Assembly (NCBI GenBank): GCA_024278975.1 | Contig: JAJRSD010000040.1 | Coordinates: 62,001 to 126,000 of the forward strand | DNA from: Bacteroidota bacterium | Lineage (GTDB): Bacteria; Bacteroidota; Bacteroidia; Bacteroidales; Prolixibacteraceae | Reading direction: 5' to 3' | Length of the DNA stretch: 64,000 bases | Part shown: in pieces, positions 27,314 to 36,649 of the stretch | Position numbering within the stretch: position 1 is the stretch's first letter | Layout: every line of letters begins with the position of its first letter | Translations under genes and position numbers: made by a program | The notes under the pieces: generated by a model | The model's input: the letters and a program-made list of their open reading frames with translations, nothing else | Databases searched by the model: none | Told to the model about the DNA's origin: nothing

Positions 27314-30300
27314 TTTAATATTTAGTGGACTGCTCTTGACTGTAATGCTCACAAGTTTACAGTTGGTTGCCCAAACTACGACAATTAAAGAAGAGTTAAT
27401 TGAGTTTAAAACCTATCCCTTTTCCGACCCAAACCCGGTACCGGAAATAAACCGCATATATCCCTATTTTTATTTTCATGGATATACCAACGATGCTATT
27501 CAGCAAAAATGGAAAATGGTAGTGCTCGAAAATGAATTTATTAAGGTATATGTTTGCCCGGAAATTGGCGGTAAAATTTGGGGAGCAATTGAAAAATCTA
27601 CGGGGAAAGAATTTCTCTATTTTAATCATGTGGTAAAATTCCGTGATGTAGCCATGCGTGGTGCCTGGACTTCGGGTGGTTTGGAATACAATTTTGGTGA
27701 CATCGGGCATATTCCAACCTGTGCAACTCCGGTTGATTATACCACAAAAGAGAATGCCGATGGAAGCGTATCGTGTGTGGTTGGTGCCATCGATTTACCC
27801 TCGGGTACAAAGTGGAATGTGGAAATTAAAGTTTCTCCCGGCAAAGCTTTTTTCGAAACAAAAGCCAGTTGGTTTAATAATACAGAATTGCCCTGTACTT
27901 ATTACCATTGGATGAATGCAGCTGCCAAAGCTGGCGACGATTTAGAGTTTATCTATCCTGGTAAAAACTGGATTGGTCATGGCGGGGAAATAGGTAACTG
28001 GCCTGTTGACAAGGGGCGAAGTATTAACTGGTACAAAAACAATAATTTTGGAAGCTACAAATCGTACCATGTAATAAATTCGTACTCCGATTATTTTGGC
28101 GGATATTGGCACAATGATGATTTTGGTTTTGGTCATTTTTGCGACTTTGATGAAAAACCCGGTAAAAAACTGTGGATTTGGGGCCTCGCACCGGAAGGTA
28201 TGATTTGGGAAGATTTAATGACCGACACCGACGGACAGTACATCGAGTTTCAGGCCGGGAAACTGTTTAATCAGGCAGCAAACAGCAGCACGAAAACACC
28301 ATTTAAACATAAAGAATTTGCGCCCCACGATGCCGATATAATGAATGAAATATGGTTTCCGTTAAAAGAAACCGGAGGGATGGTTGCCGTCTCAGAATTT
28401 GCCGTTTTAAATGTATCTGAAAAAGAAAATAAGCAGATTATAATTTTAAGTGCTTTACAATCAATTAATGAAGAACTTAGAATTTATAAAAATGGAGAAT
28501 TACTTTCTTCTGAAACGGTTAAATTGAACCCTCTGGAACTATATGAAACTACAATAAATTTAAGTGGTAACGAAAACCTTAAAATTATTTTAGGTGATAA
28601 TAAACTCGTTTATACATCCAATCAAAAAAATATCTTGGTTGACCGTCCTATATTGCCAAATATAAATTTTAACTGGGAATCTGCTTACGGACAATTCACA
28701 AAAGGATTGGAGTTAGAAAAGCAACGCGAATACATTGGTGCAAAAAATGCCTATCAAAAAGCTATAGAGAAGGATGCCGGATTTTTGCCTGCATTAAATC
28801 GTTTAGCACAAGGTTACTACAGGCAGATGAATTATAAAATGGCATTGGAGTTGATTCATCAGTCGTTGGCAATTAATACTTACGATGGCGAAGCAAACTA
28901 TTTATTAGGACTGATTTGTAGAGAGACAGGCGATATTACAACTTCAAAAAGTGGTTTCTCAATTGCCATGGGCGACATTGCTTACAGGTCGTCGGCAGCC
29001 ACCGAATTAGCCAATTTGTTTTTAGTTGACCAGAACTGGAATAAAACAGAGAAATATGCTTTTAGAGCTCTGGCTTTTAATCAGTACAATTTAGATGCAC
29101 TACAAACACTGGCTCTTGTAAAACGTAAATTGGGTAAGACAGATGAAGCAAAAAAGGTGCTTAATAGAATTGCCGAATTGGATGGAACCAACCATTTTCA
29201 AAGGTTTGAGAACTATTTGATTTCAGATAAAACTACTGATAAAGAACTTTTTTTAAAGGGAATCACAAATGAATTGCCACACGAATCATTTTTAGACCTT
29301 GCTATAAATTACAGCAAAAAAGGGTGTAACGAAGAGGCGGTAGAAGTATTGAAACTGGCACCTGAAAATACCGTGGTTAATTTGTGGTTAGCGTATCTAA
29401 TTCCGGTAAATAAAGAGTTGTATTTAAATAAAGTACTGAATCAATCGCCCCAATTGGTTTTTCCATACCGTGTGGAAACGGCTGAGATTTTAAAAATGTT
29501 TCTTGCTGAAAATCCGCATTAGAAACTTCACTATTATTTGGGATTAATTTTATGGAATAAAGGTTTAGTAGAAGAAGCCGGAGAACAATTTATGGCTTGT
29601 GGCAACGAACCGGATTTTGCACCGTTTTATCTGGCAAAATCTAAATTAGTAGATACCAAACCGGAGAAGTTAGAATGTTTCGAAAAGGCGAGAGAATTGG
29701 CTCCTGAAGACTGGCGTACAGCTTTGGGGTTGGCAAACTTTTATTTGGCAGATAATCAGGCAGAAAAAGCACGAAATCTAATCAAACCCTTTGTGAAATT
29801 ATATCCTGAGCAATCTTCAATTGGGTTGTGTTATGCACAAACAATGAGTGCAATGCAAAACTACGAAGATGCCATATCTTTTCTCGAAAACTATGAACTG
29901 CTGCCATTTGAGGGAGCAACAATTGGACGTGACTTATACAACGAAGCTTGTATTCGTTCAGCATATTCAGCATTAAAAAGTGGAAAAAACAGTAAGGCAA
30001 TAAAATTTGCGGAGAAAGCAAAATTGTGGCCACATAATTTGGGTGTTGGAAGACCATACGATGTTGATGAACGCCTGGAAAACTATATTTTATGGATGGC
30101 ATATAAATCGAAAGGAGACAAAAAGAGTGCAGCTGTCTTTGCCGATAAAGTGATGCAATATTCACATCCCGGTTATCAGAAGGAAAATTCAAAATTATAT
30201 TTGCAACTTAAACTGTTAATACAAAATGGAAAAGAGAAGCAAGCCCAACTATTAATGGCAAAGTTTTCAGAAGAATATCCCAAAAGTAACTACATGAAGT

Positions 30301-30449
30301 GGGTTGCTGCAAAAATTGAAAACAACAATGATGCCACAGAAATGGAAGAGTTAATTGTAAATGATTCAAGCTCAACCATGGCCTACGATACAAAATTTGT
30401 AGATGGAGGTTTTGAGTTATTACTGGATTTCTTAAAATTATTTGAATAA
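27288..30449 (+). pseudogene. DUF5107 domain plus TPR protein, interrupted by an in-frame TAG
   Basis: A 1053-codon frame with a TAG at 29520-29522 (codon 745). The start at 27288 gives a clean signal peptide (LTVMLTSLQLVAQ); a TTG 15 bp upstream is less likely. Residues of about 30-330 are the DUF5107 beta-domain (FIKVYVCPEIGGKIWGAIE, GGLEYNFGDIGH, CTYYHWMNAAAKAG), which resembles aldose-epimerase-like sugar-binding folds. From about residue 470 TPR helices run to the end (AYQKAIEKDAGFLPALNRLAQGYY). The TPR region continues without shift after the stop (KLHYYLGLILWNKGL), so the stop probably replaced a Trp TGG (inference). The protein is common in Bacteroidota PULs; its role is unproven. Confidence 0.8.
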
Positions 30450-30670
30450 TTTGAGAGTTAAAATCCGGAAAAATTTTGAAATAAGAATTATAGAAACCTC
30501 TTTTATTCTTTTGTTATTGTGTGTAGTAGCAAAAATATTTAGTGCAGTAAAAAAACGTGGAATTCCTTTTTGTGGTGTTATGAAACGAGCATGGCAAGAT
30601 TTGGCACACAGGTGGATGATTATAAGCGAGATACATATGTTGCCGTTAAAAAATAAATAATTATAAACAT

Positions 30671-30895
30671 ATGAAATTATTATTGGCTCTTCCATTTACA
30701 GGCACGAAAAACATAAACTCGTTGTATAAAAATCAAACAGCACCAGCAACTACATGAGAGAAGGATGTTTATTACAGGGCACTTGGAGGATATGCAATAG
30801 AAGATATAAACACACATTTTGGGGAGCATCTCAAAAGTATCCCGGAGAATAACGTTCCCAGTGCCGATACGGTTTTTCGGGCGTTTAACTCTTGA
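30671..30895 (+). pseudogene. IS1380-like transposase remnant
   Basis: The frame from ATG 30671 contains a TGA at 30755-30757, then DVYYRALGGYAIEDINTHFG and ENNVPSADTVFRAF, typical of the N-terminal region of Bacteroidota IS1380-family transposases, before a stop at 30893-30895. Only about 75 codons remain of a protein normally over 400, with no DDE domain. It is a dead fragment at the right end of the PUL. The 220 bp between it and the DUF5107 gene hold only a short hydrophobic frame that I do not support as a gene. Confidence 0.6.
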
Positions 30896-30980
30896 TTCAC
30901 ATCAGTAATTTTAAATTCTCCCTTCAAAATTTCACCCTGCTTTTTAAATTATACAATTGAATATATTTTGCCGGTTACGT

Positions 30981-31008
30981 ACGATTTTAATCTACGAACG
31001 ACGATTTT
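30981..31008. promoter_or_regulatory. Direct repeat ACGATTTT, 20-bp period
   Basis: ACGATTTT occurs at 30981-30988 and 31001-31008, in a wider pattern of TACG-rich sequence. Two direct repeats about two helical turns apart are the usual layout of LytTR-type binding sites, and a LytTR regulator lies 3.5 kb downstream. This is only suggestive. The rest of 30896-31258 holds nothing else I recognise apart from the promoter below. Confidence 0.3.
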
Positions 31009-31112
31009 TACCACCAAATACATTAATCTAACAACAAACAACTCTAAAATACCTTTGTAGTGCAAATGATACACTTTGTACTGAATTGAAGGTTGATAAT
31101 TGAAATAAATAA

Positions 31113-31140
31113 TTTGACACGATTAGGTTGTATATATTTG
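31113..31140 (+). promoter_or_regulatory. Likely promoter of the small secreted protein gene
   Basis: TATATTTG at 31133-31140 matches the TAnnTTTG element, preceded by TTTG at 31113-31116. The predicted leader before the ATG at 31259 is about 110 nt. Confidence 0.45.
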
Positions 31141-31258
31141 ACCTGAAAACATTTAACAATTATTGTCATGAAACAAGTACGAAAATAACTTCACCGGAAA
31201 AAGAAGATTTTCAAACGAGTTTCGTCGAATTCTATTAACAATTTAAAATTACAATGAG

Positions 31259-31753
31259 ATGAAAACAAAATTATGGATTTTAACAATTTGCTTAGCAATT
31301 ATTAGTGTGAGTGCCAGTGCCGGAGATATTAAAAACGGACAAGAGCTTAAAGGAACTTCGTTAACTGATTTTGGTAATTACACTATTTCGCACGCCGATG
31401 TTCCGATGGTAGTTAACAACATTATCGTCGAAACTTACGATTTGAACTATTCCAACAACAGTTGTGATGTTCGGATTGGACTGATTAAAGAGAAAAAATG
31501 TACAACTTTTATTGTACGAACTGATGATTTTGAGATTGAATATACCTGTAACCAAGGTGTTTTTGGGGTTAAAAAAATTGAGAAGAAATACCAGCAATTC
31601 CCTAAAGAAACAAATGATTGCAAACTCGACAGAGTTGGATATTTAGCTCAACAAGTAATTTGCCAAAACAAAAAGTCGGAAGATGAATTACTGGGATTAA
31701 TTGCATGCTACTTCCCAAATTTAGTAAAGGAAGAGTATCAGGCCAGTTTATAA
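31259..31753 (+). CDS. Small secreted protein of unknown function
   Basis: 164 residues with a clear signal peptide (MKTKLWILTICLAIISVSASAG). The mature part has six cysteines spread over it (NSCDVRIG, EKKCTTF, YTCNQG, NDCKLD, QVICQNK, IACYF), which could form disulfides after export. I do not recognise a domain. It is a single-gene unit: it has its own promoter and a strong terminator 45 bp downstream. It is the nearest upstream gene to the LytS/LytTR cluster, but nothing ties it to that system functionally beyond the possible LytTR-like repeats. Confidence 0.75.
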   Translation: MKTKLWILTICLAIISVSASAGDIKNGQELKGTSLTDFGNYTISHADVPMVVNNIIVETYDLNYSNNSCDVRIGLIKEKKCTTFIVRTDDFEIEYTCNQGVFGVKKIEKKYQQFPKETNDCKLDRVGYLAQQVICQNKKSEDELLGLIACYFPNLVKEEYQASL

Positions 31754-31797
31754 AATTATTTTAAACAGCGCAATTTTTTCATAGAAGTATGAAAATT

Positions 31798-31826
31798 AAG
31801 TCTCTGCCAGAGGGCGGGGACTTTTT
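31798..31826 (+). terminator. Rho-independent terminator
   Basis: AAGTCTCTGCC (31798-31808), loop AGAG, GGCGGGGACTT (31813-31823) form an 11-bp stem with two G-U pairs, followed by a short T run (31822-31826). It ends the small secreted protein gene. Confidence 0.8.
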
Positions 31827-32080
31827 GTATATATAACTAATCTGAACAAACCAGAAGTTTCAAATAATGCACAGTCTGCCCCTGCGCCCAATAATGTTAG
31901 AATTAAGATATTTAACTCAATAATTCAGACAAAATATTTTTTCAACAAACAACATTTCAGTAACTATCAACGACAGCTTTTTGTCTACAAACAAGGTTAT
32001 TTACATTTCAAATAGGCGTCTTTCGTCACTCAATACTTTTTATAAATCAGTTTAAGTTGCTACCTTTAAACAACTACTAT

Positions 32081-32238
32081 GGGATTATGAAGAAATAATA
32101 TGACTGGAATTGACGAAGTTGTTTTGTGCGATAACAAGGCAAAAAACGCAGGCATAGCATAGATACGGCGAGGCTTTTTAACGAAGTTAGCGTGCAAAAG
32201 AACAAGTCAAAACGGTTAGGTTATTTCTTCATAATCCC
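32081..32238. repeat. 158-bp element with perfect 18-bp terminal inverted repeats (MITE-like)
   Basis: GGGATTATGAAGAAATAA at 32081-32098 is the exact reverse complement of 32221-32238. The interior also has imperfect internal symmetry (TTGTTTTGTGCG near 32120 against GCAAAAGAACAA near 32197). No coding frame is seen. The layout resembles a non-autonomous mobile element or a dispersed structured repeat. In the rest of the 31827-32312 gap I see no gene. Confidence 0.65.
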
Positions 32239-32312
32239 TATATACAAAGACAGCTACAATTTGAAAATTCAAGATAAAGAACAATCTTTTTTGTGTTTTT
32301 AACTATTAAAAA

Positions 32313-33404
32313 ATGAACAGGTTTTTATTCGATAATAATATTCGATACCGGCTTTTCAGACACATTCTGTTTTTCCTGATTACGGTTTTACTTTTTGCAG
32401 CTATTTTGTATGCACAAAACCAAACCGGTAATTTTTCGAATACACTGTTTATTACGTTTATAAATGCCACATTCTTTTTTGGATACGCTTATATCACCCT
32501 CTTTTTATTGATTCCAGAGTTTCTTTTGACCCGAAAAATTGGTTGGTTTATTGTGCTTTTTTTATTGGTTGGCATTGCACTTTCGGCTATTAAATTCATT
32601 GTATCCGACCATATATTTTATTCTTCAATTTCGCCCGAAAATATTCAGCAGAGTGGTTTTATCGAGTTTCGTTTTATCCTTGTGAATACCAAAGACATGA
32701 CATTTATTGTGGCTCTTTTTTGTATTGCCAAGTATGTTAAAGACTATTTATACACCGAGCAAGTTCGCAAAAAACTGGAAAGTGAAAATAAAATGGCACA
32801 GGCAAAGTTAATCCAATCGCAATTCGACCCACATTTTTTATTCAATACAATAAATAATTTATATGCACTGTCGTTACTTGACCCTTTAAAAACGAAGGAA
32901 GTAGTTAAGCGAATTAAAATAGTTTTACAATATTTAAATACTGAAATCCAAAAAGATTATGTGTATTTAAAAGATGAGATTATATTAGTTGAAAATTACA
33001 TACAACTGGAAAAACTGAGGTACGGCGACAGATTAAAAGTTGAATTTATTGTCGACAATAATCTAAACAAGTTTAAAATTCCACCGATGGTACTTTTTCT
33101 TCTGGTTGAAAATTGTTTTAAATATGGCAGTAGTCTTGATGCGGGAAATCCCTGGATTAAAATTTCACTAAAAACAGAAAACAGTAAAATTTATCTCACA
33201 ACAGAAAACAGTAAACCCAAAACTTATGAAAACAGAGAGTTGTTCGAAAATGGTAATTACGATTTAAAAAACCTTAGAAAAAGATTGAAAATAATATACT
33301 CGCCCAATGGATATAAACTGGCAACGGAGAATTTTGAAAATACGTTTAAAGTAAATATAGAATTAAAAGAGGGATTTGAAATTATTCAAAATAAATATCG
33401 ATAA
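32313..33404 (+). CDS. LytS/YehU-type sensor histidine kinase
   Basis: 363 residues. Four membrane segments fill residues of about 15-140 (HILFFLITVLLFAAILY, FINATFFFGYAYITLFLLI, WFIVLFLLVGIALSAI, MTFIVALFCIAKYV), followed by a short coiled linker. The His_kinase domain carries the phospho-accepting His174 in QSQFDPHFLFNTINNLYAL, and an N-box in PPMVLFLLVENCFKYG. The G-rich end of the ATPase lid is short. It is the intact partner of the LytTR regulator at 34549 and overlaps the next kinase-like gene by 29 bp, so all three form one operon. Confidence 0.92.
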   Translation: MNRFLFDNNIRYRLFRHILFFLITVLLFAAILYAQNQTGNFSNTLFITFINATFFFGYAYITLFLLIPEFLLTRKIGWFIVLFLLVGIALSAIKFIVSDHIFYSSISPENIQQSGFIEFRFILVNTKDMTFIVALFCIAKYVKDYLYTEQVRKKLESENKMAQAKLIQSQFDPHFLFNTINNLYALSLLDPLKTKEVVKRIKIVLQYLNTEIQKDYVYLKDEIILVENYIQLEKLRYGDRLKVEFIVDNNLNKFKIPPMVLFLLVENCFKYGSSLDAGNPWIKISLKTENSKIYLTTENSKPKTYENRELFENGNYDLKNLRKRLKIIYSPNGYKLATENFENTFKVNIELKEGFEIIQNKYR

Positions 33405-34413
33405 AAACAGAATTATTCTGCATACAATTTTCTGGTTTGTATGGGTAGTTTCGTTTACTATAATCCAAAGTGTTGGAAACAACATTAACGAGTGGTTTAT
33501 GTGGTTAATGTACTACGTAATTACTCTGCCAATATTTATTATTCACACATATTTAATTGCTTATTGGTTACTGCCAAAACTATTTTTCACTCGTCGTTAC
33601 TGGCTTTTTATCGCGGGTATATTTCTGCTCTTAATTCTCTTTTCAGTAATCGAGCTAATTATAAGTAACGAACTGGTTTTCAAAGTTTTTGGCAGCAACA
33701 GTGCATTTCCTCCGGGCTATTTAAATCTTAAAAATATTATTATTAGCGGAATAGGAAACCACTATATTATTTTGGTATTTTTTGCTATTAAAGCGGGGCG
33801 ATCGTGGTATTCTGTTCAAAACAAAAAAGACGAACTGCTACAAACAAAAATGGAAACCGACCTTGAAATTTACCACTACCAATTGCAACCAAAGTTGGTT
33901 TTAACATTAATTGAGGAGCTCGAAATACTCTCGGATAAAAGTCCGGAAAAAGCTCCGGATATGATTGTTAAAACCTCTAATTTCCTAAACCATTTTCTTT
34001 TTGAAGGGAAAGAAGACTTGCTTCCTTTAACAACCGAAGTTAAATTAATAGAAGAGTTTTTATCGATTCATGAATATGCATTAGAGGGACGATTGACAAG
34101 CAATTTTGTTGTTAACGGAATGCTTCAATCGTTTGTCGTTCCTCCACTTTTGCTAATTCCATATATAAATTGTGCAATAAAATTAGCATATCAGTGTAAC
34201 AATTCATTCGAAAGCACCGTCATTATTAAAGCAGAAAAGAAATATTTGTTATTCACTTTTACTTTCTGGAGCGAAAAAGAGTTTCAGCTATTCGACAACG
34301 AGAATATTGAAGTAACAAAGAAGCGTCTAAAACATAATTATCCGGGCAAGCACCGACTTATAGAAAATATTGATGATAATTTCAGAGAAGTTAGTTTGGA
34401 GATTTTTTACTAA
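33376..34413 (+). CDS. LytS-like pseudokinase lacking catalytic His and Asn
   Basis: 345 residues from a TTG start at 33376 preceded by GAGGGA; no ATG lies upstream of the first membrane segment. It has four membrane segments like its neighbour (HTIFWFVWVVSFTIIQ, WLMYYVITLPIFIIHTYLIAYWLL, WLFIAGIFLLLILFSVIELII, YIILVFFAIKAG). Aligning by eye with the upstream kinase, QFDPHFLFNT becomes QLQPKLVLTL, so the phospho-accepting His is Lys173. The N-box PPMVLFLLVENCFKYG becomes PPLLLIPYINCAIKLA, losing Glu and Asn. It therefore probably cannot bind ATP normally or autophosphorylate, and may act as a heterodimer partner or ligand-sensing subunit. The 29-bp overlap implies translational coupling. Confidence 0.8.
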   Translation: MKLFKINIDKNRIILHTIFWFVWVVSFTIIQSVGNNINEWFMWLMYYVITLPIFIIHTYLIAYWLLPKLFFTRRYWLFIAGIFLLLILFSVIELIISNELVFKVFGSNSAFPPGYLNLKNIIISGIGNHYIILVFFAIKAGRSWYSVQNKKDELLQTKMETDLEIYHYQLQPKLVLTLIEELEILSDKSPEKAPDMIVKTSNFLNHFLFEGKEDLLPLTTEVKLIEEFLSIHEYALEGRLTSNFVVNGMLQSFVVPPLLLIPYINCAIKLAYQCNNSFESTVIIKAEKKYLLFTFTFWSEKEFQLFDNENIEVTKKRLKHNYPGKHRLIENIDDNFREVSLEIFY

Positions 34414-34516
34414 TTTGTTGTAACGTATTATTAATAAACATACTTATAGAATAAGACAGTAACAGAAAACAGAAAAACAGAGGTTATTTTTTAGCCAAAA
34501 GTGACCTTTGAAAACA

Positions 34517-34535
34517 AATACTTCCAAGAAGTATT
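34517..34535. promoter_or_regulatory. 19-bp palindrome just upstream of the LytTR gene
   Basis: AATACTTC (34517-34524), CAA, GAAGTATT (34528-34535) is a perfect 8-bp inverted repeat ending 13 bp before the ATG at 34549. It could be an operator or an RNA hairpin near the ribosome binding site. Confidence 0.35.
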
Positions 34536-34548
34536 AAATTAAATAATT

Positions 34549-35265
34549 ATGAAAACAAAATGCCTTGTTATTGACGATGAGCCCCTCGCGCGTGATTTAA
34601 TGCGAAGCCACATCGAAAAATTAGAAAACTTTGAAATTGTTGCTGAATGTGGCGATGCTATGAAAGCCCTCCAGGAACTTCGAAACTACAAAGTTGATTT
34701 AATGTTTATGGATATTCAAATGCCCCAAATTACCGGAATTGAATTTTTAAAAACACTAAAACACCCTCCTAAAGTAATTATTACAACTGCCTATCGCGAA
34801 TATGCGCTCGATGGTTTTGAGCTTGATGTAGTTGATTATCTGCTTAAACCAATAACTTTTGAACGGTTTTTAAAATCGATTAACAAGTATTATCAGATAT
34901 CGCAAGATGAGATAAAAAATATTATTCCGGTTGCATCGGCAGCAAAATCCAAAACTGCATTTATTTATGTAAAGGAAAATAAGAAAGTTATAAAACTGCA
35001 CCTAAACGAAATTTTGTACGTGGAGGGGTTGAGCGAGTATGTTAAAATTCACACAACTAAGAAAAGAATTGTGACCAAAACCAGCATGACCAATATGCAA
35101 AACAAACTTCCGGAAACTGGTTTTATGCGAATACATAAATCCTTTATCGTTTCGATGGACAGAATTGAAGCTTTTACTGCGCACAGCATCGAAGTTCCCG
35201 GGAAGGAATTGCCAATTGGCAGAAGTTATAAAAGTTCGGTTTTGAAAGCACTGAAATATAATTAG
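34549..35265 (+). CDS. LytTR-family response regulator
   Basis: 238 residues. The receiver domain (1-120) has the acidic pair in VIDDEP, phospho-acceptor Asp55 in MFMDIQMPQ, the Thr in IITTAYREYAL and Lys in YLLKPITFERF. The LytTR DNA-binding domain (about 140-235) has FIYVKENKKVIKLHLNEILYVEGLSEYVKIHT and FMRIHKSFIVSMDRIEAF. It would be phosphorylated by the kinase encoded at 32313 and bind direct repeats. It follows the pseudokinase gene after 135 bp. Confidence 0.95.
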   Translation: MKTKCLVIDDEPLARDLMRSHIEKLENFEIVAECGDAMKALQELRNYKVDLMFMDIQMPQITGIEFLKTLKHPPKVIITTAYREYALDGFELDVVDYLLKPITFERFLKSINKYYQISQDEIKNIIPVASAAKSKTAFIYVKENKKVIKLHLNEILYVEGLSEYVKIHTTKKRIVTKTSMTNMQNKLPETGFMRIHKSFIVSMDRIEAFTAHSIEVPGKELPIGRSYKSSVLKALKYN

Positions 35266-35351
35266 TGCCTATTAAAAGAACAACTCGAGGATTGTAATGA
35301 AAAAACCTTAAATTGTAAGCGCAGCAGCAATTTAAACAATCTCTAACTTTA

Positions 35352-35696
35352 TTATTTCTTACGAAAACGATTATTCAGAATGTTAGTTACAAAAACCGAT
35401 ATTCCCAAAGAGATTGCAGGAAGAAAAACTTGCTTCTGCTTTTCGCTCTTTAAATAAGGCTCGGCAAACTGAATGATTAAATCGTTAAGCATTAAAATGT
35501 TCGAGTTATCGAATACTTTTTTATTATTATTTTTTCTGGTTAACAATTTCATTGTTGTGTTGTAAATACTATCAACACTTAAAATATCGTTATTAAAAGA
35601 TTCCTCCTGTTTAGAGATATTTTTTCGTAACTCTCTTTTAATTGCAACAAATTCGTTATACCCCGATATTTTACCTTTTCTATTCATCTTCTTCAT
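35352..35696 (-). CDS. Small unknown protein, third gene of the YtxH/holin-like trio
   Basis: 114 residues, charged and helical N-terminal part (KGKISGYNEFVAIKRELRKNISKQEE) and one hydrophobic segment near the end (QVFLPAISLGISVFVTNIL) before a basic tail. No family recognised. Its start overlaps the end of the holin-like gene by 17 bp, so it is likely translated from the same mRNA and may act with it at the inner membrane. Confidence 0.65.
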   Translation of the reverse strand: MKKMNRKGKISGYNEFVAIKRELRKNISKQEESFNNDILSVDSIYNTTMKLLTRKNNNKKVFDNSNILMLNDLIIQFAEPYLKSEKQKQVFLPAISLGISVFVTNILNNRFRKK

Positions 35697-36030
35697 CCTC
35701 TGAATCTTTGTTTAGATTTCTAATCACAATATCCATAATAGGATTTTCAATTAATTTTTCCTTAAAATAAATGAGGATAAATAATATAAAGACGTAAAAG
35801 GCCGAGGTTACAGCAAATCCATACATAGTATTTCCAAGTAATTCCCCTAATAATATAGAAAAGGTTATACCTATAAAAAACATTATTAAAAATACCATAC
35901 TAATAAACAGGAAAGAGCTAAGTAGTAGAACTATTAGTTTTGCAATTAACTCGTGAGATTCCAATTTGAGCATTAACAGTCTGGATACAAAATAATCCTC
36001 AACTTTTCTAAAAATATTAAGAGATGTCAT
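35680..36030 (-). CDS. Phage holin-like (Phage_holin_3_6 family) membrane protein
   Basis: 116 residues with two strong membrane segments (LIAKLIVLLLSSFLFISMVFLIMFFIGITFSILL and YGFAVTSAFYVFILFILIYFK) and an acidic C-terminal tail. Such proteins usually sit beside YtxH genes in Bacteroidota and are housekeeping envelope or stress proteins despite the family name. No lysis genes or phage genes are nearby. Confidence 0.75.
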   Translation of the reverse strand: MTSLNIFRKVEDYFVSRLLMLKLESHELIAKLIVLLLSSFLFISMVFLIMFFIGITFSILLGELLGNTMYGFAVTSAFYVFILFILIYFKEKLIENPIMDIVIRNLNKDSEDEEDE

Positions 36031-36233
36031 TAAATGTAAATTTTATTGAAACAACAATGACGGGCATTTATTGATGTTGTTTAAAGTCAGATTGTTACGA
36101 TGTGATTCAGATGAAAAAAATCTGTAATAAATCCCCTTTATCTTTAAACAGCTTCATTAAAAAAATGCAACCGTCACTTTTACTTTTCAAATTAAATTCT
36201 AAAAAAAATTCTTAGTAAAAAATTCAGAAAAAA

Positions 36234-36434
36234 CTATTCTTCCGATACCTTTTCCTCAACTTTTTCTTCTTGCTTTGCAAGCATCTCTTTAATTCCTTCG
36301 AGTAGTTCAATTGTTTTATCCTGAACTTTTTCTCTGGTCTCTTTCCCTGGGGCTGGCGCAATTAGAACACCGGCAACAACACCTGCTGCTGCACCTATAA
36401 CCATACCGAATAATACTTTAAATGAGTCAGACAT
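36234..36434 (-). CDS. YtxH domain-containing protein
   Basis: 66 residues. A glycine- and alanine-rich membrane segment (GMVIGAAAGVVAGVLIAPAPGKETREK) is the YtxH signature and is followed by a charged helix. Often stress-induced. It is the first gene of the minus-strand trio; 203 bp separate it from the holin-like gene and contain no gene, only an 8-bp inverted repeat (AAACAACA 36049-36056, TGTTGTTT 36075-36082). Confidence 0.85.
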   Translation of the reverse strand: MSDSFKVLFGMVIGAAAGVVAGVLIAPAPGKETREKVQDKTIELLEGIKEMLAKQEEKVEEKVSEE

Positions 36435-36462
36435 AATAATAAATTTTAATATTAAACTTTTA

Positions 36463-36470
36463 CAAAAATA
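36463..36470 (-). promoter_or_regulatory. -7 promoter element for the YtxH trio
   Basis: On the minus strand this reads TATTTTTG, matching TAnnTTTG, about 29 bp before the YtxH start codon. A TTTG lies further upstream at 36487-36490 (minus strand). Confidence 0.45.
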
Positions 36471-36649
36471 GTAAAGTATTAATATACAAAAAAATAATCG
36501 TAAAACGAAGTGAATAAACGGATAACTTTGGTGTATTCGTAATTAAATATTTATTTGCCGGGGACGATTATTTCATCGTAATCAGAATTTTCTATGTTCC
36601 TTTCATATTTCAAGTAAACAAATGATAAATTGCACCAAATTAGAATTGC

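Noticed and set aside
30442-30660. 72-codon frame with a hydrophobic stretch after the DUF5107 gene
   Set aside because: It overlaps the end of the preceding gene, lacks a convincing start and family features, and lies beside an IS remnant.
35352-36434. Prophage lysis module because of the holin-like protein
   Set aside because: No endolysin or structural phage gene is near; the YtxH/holin-like/small protein trio is a common housekeeping group in Bacteroidota.
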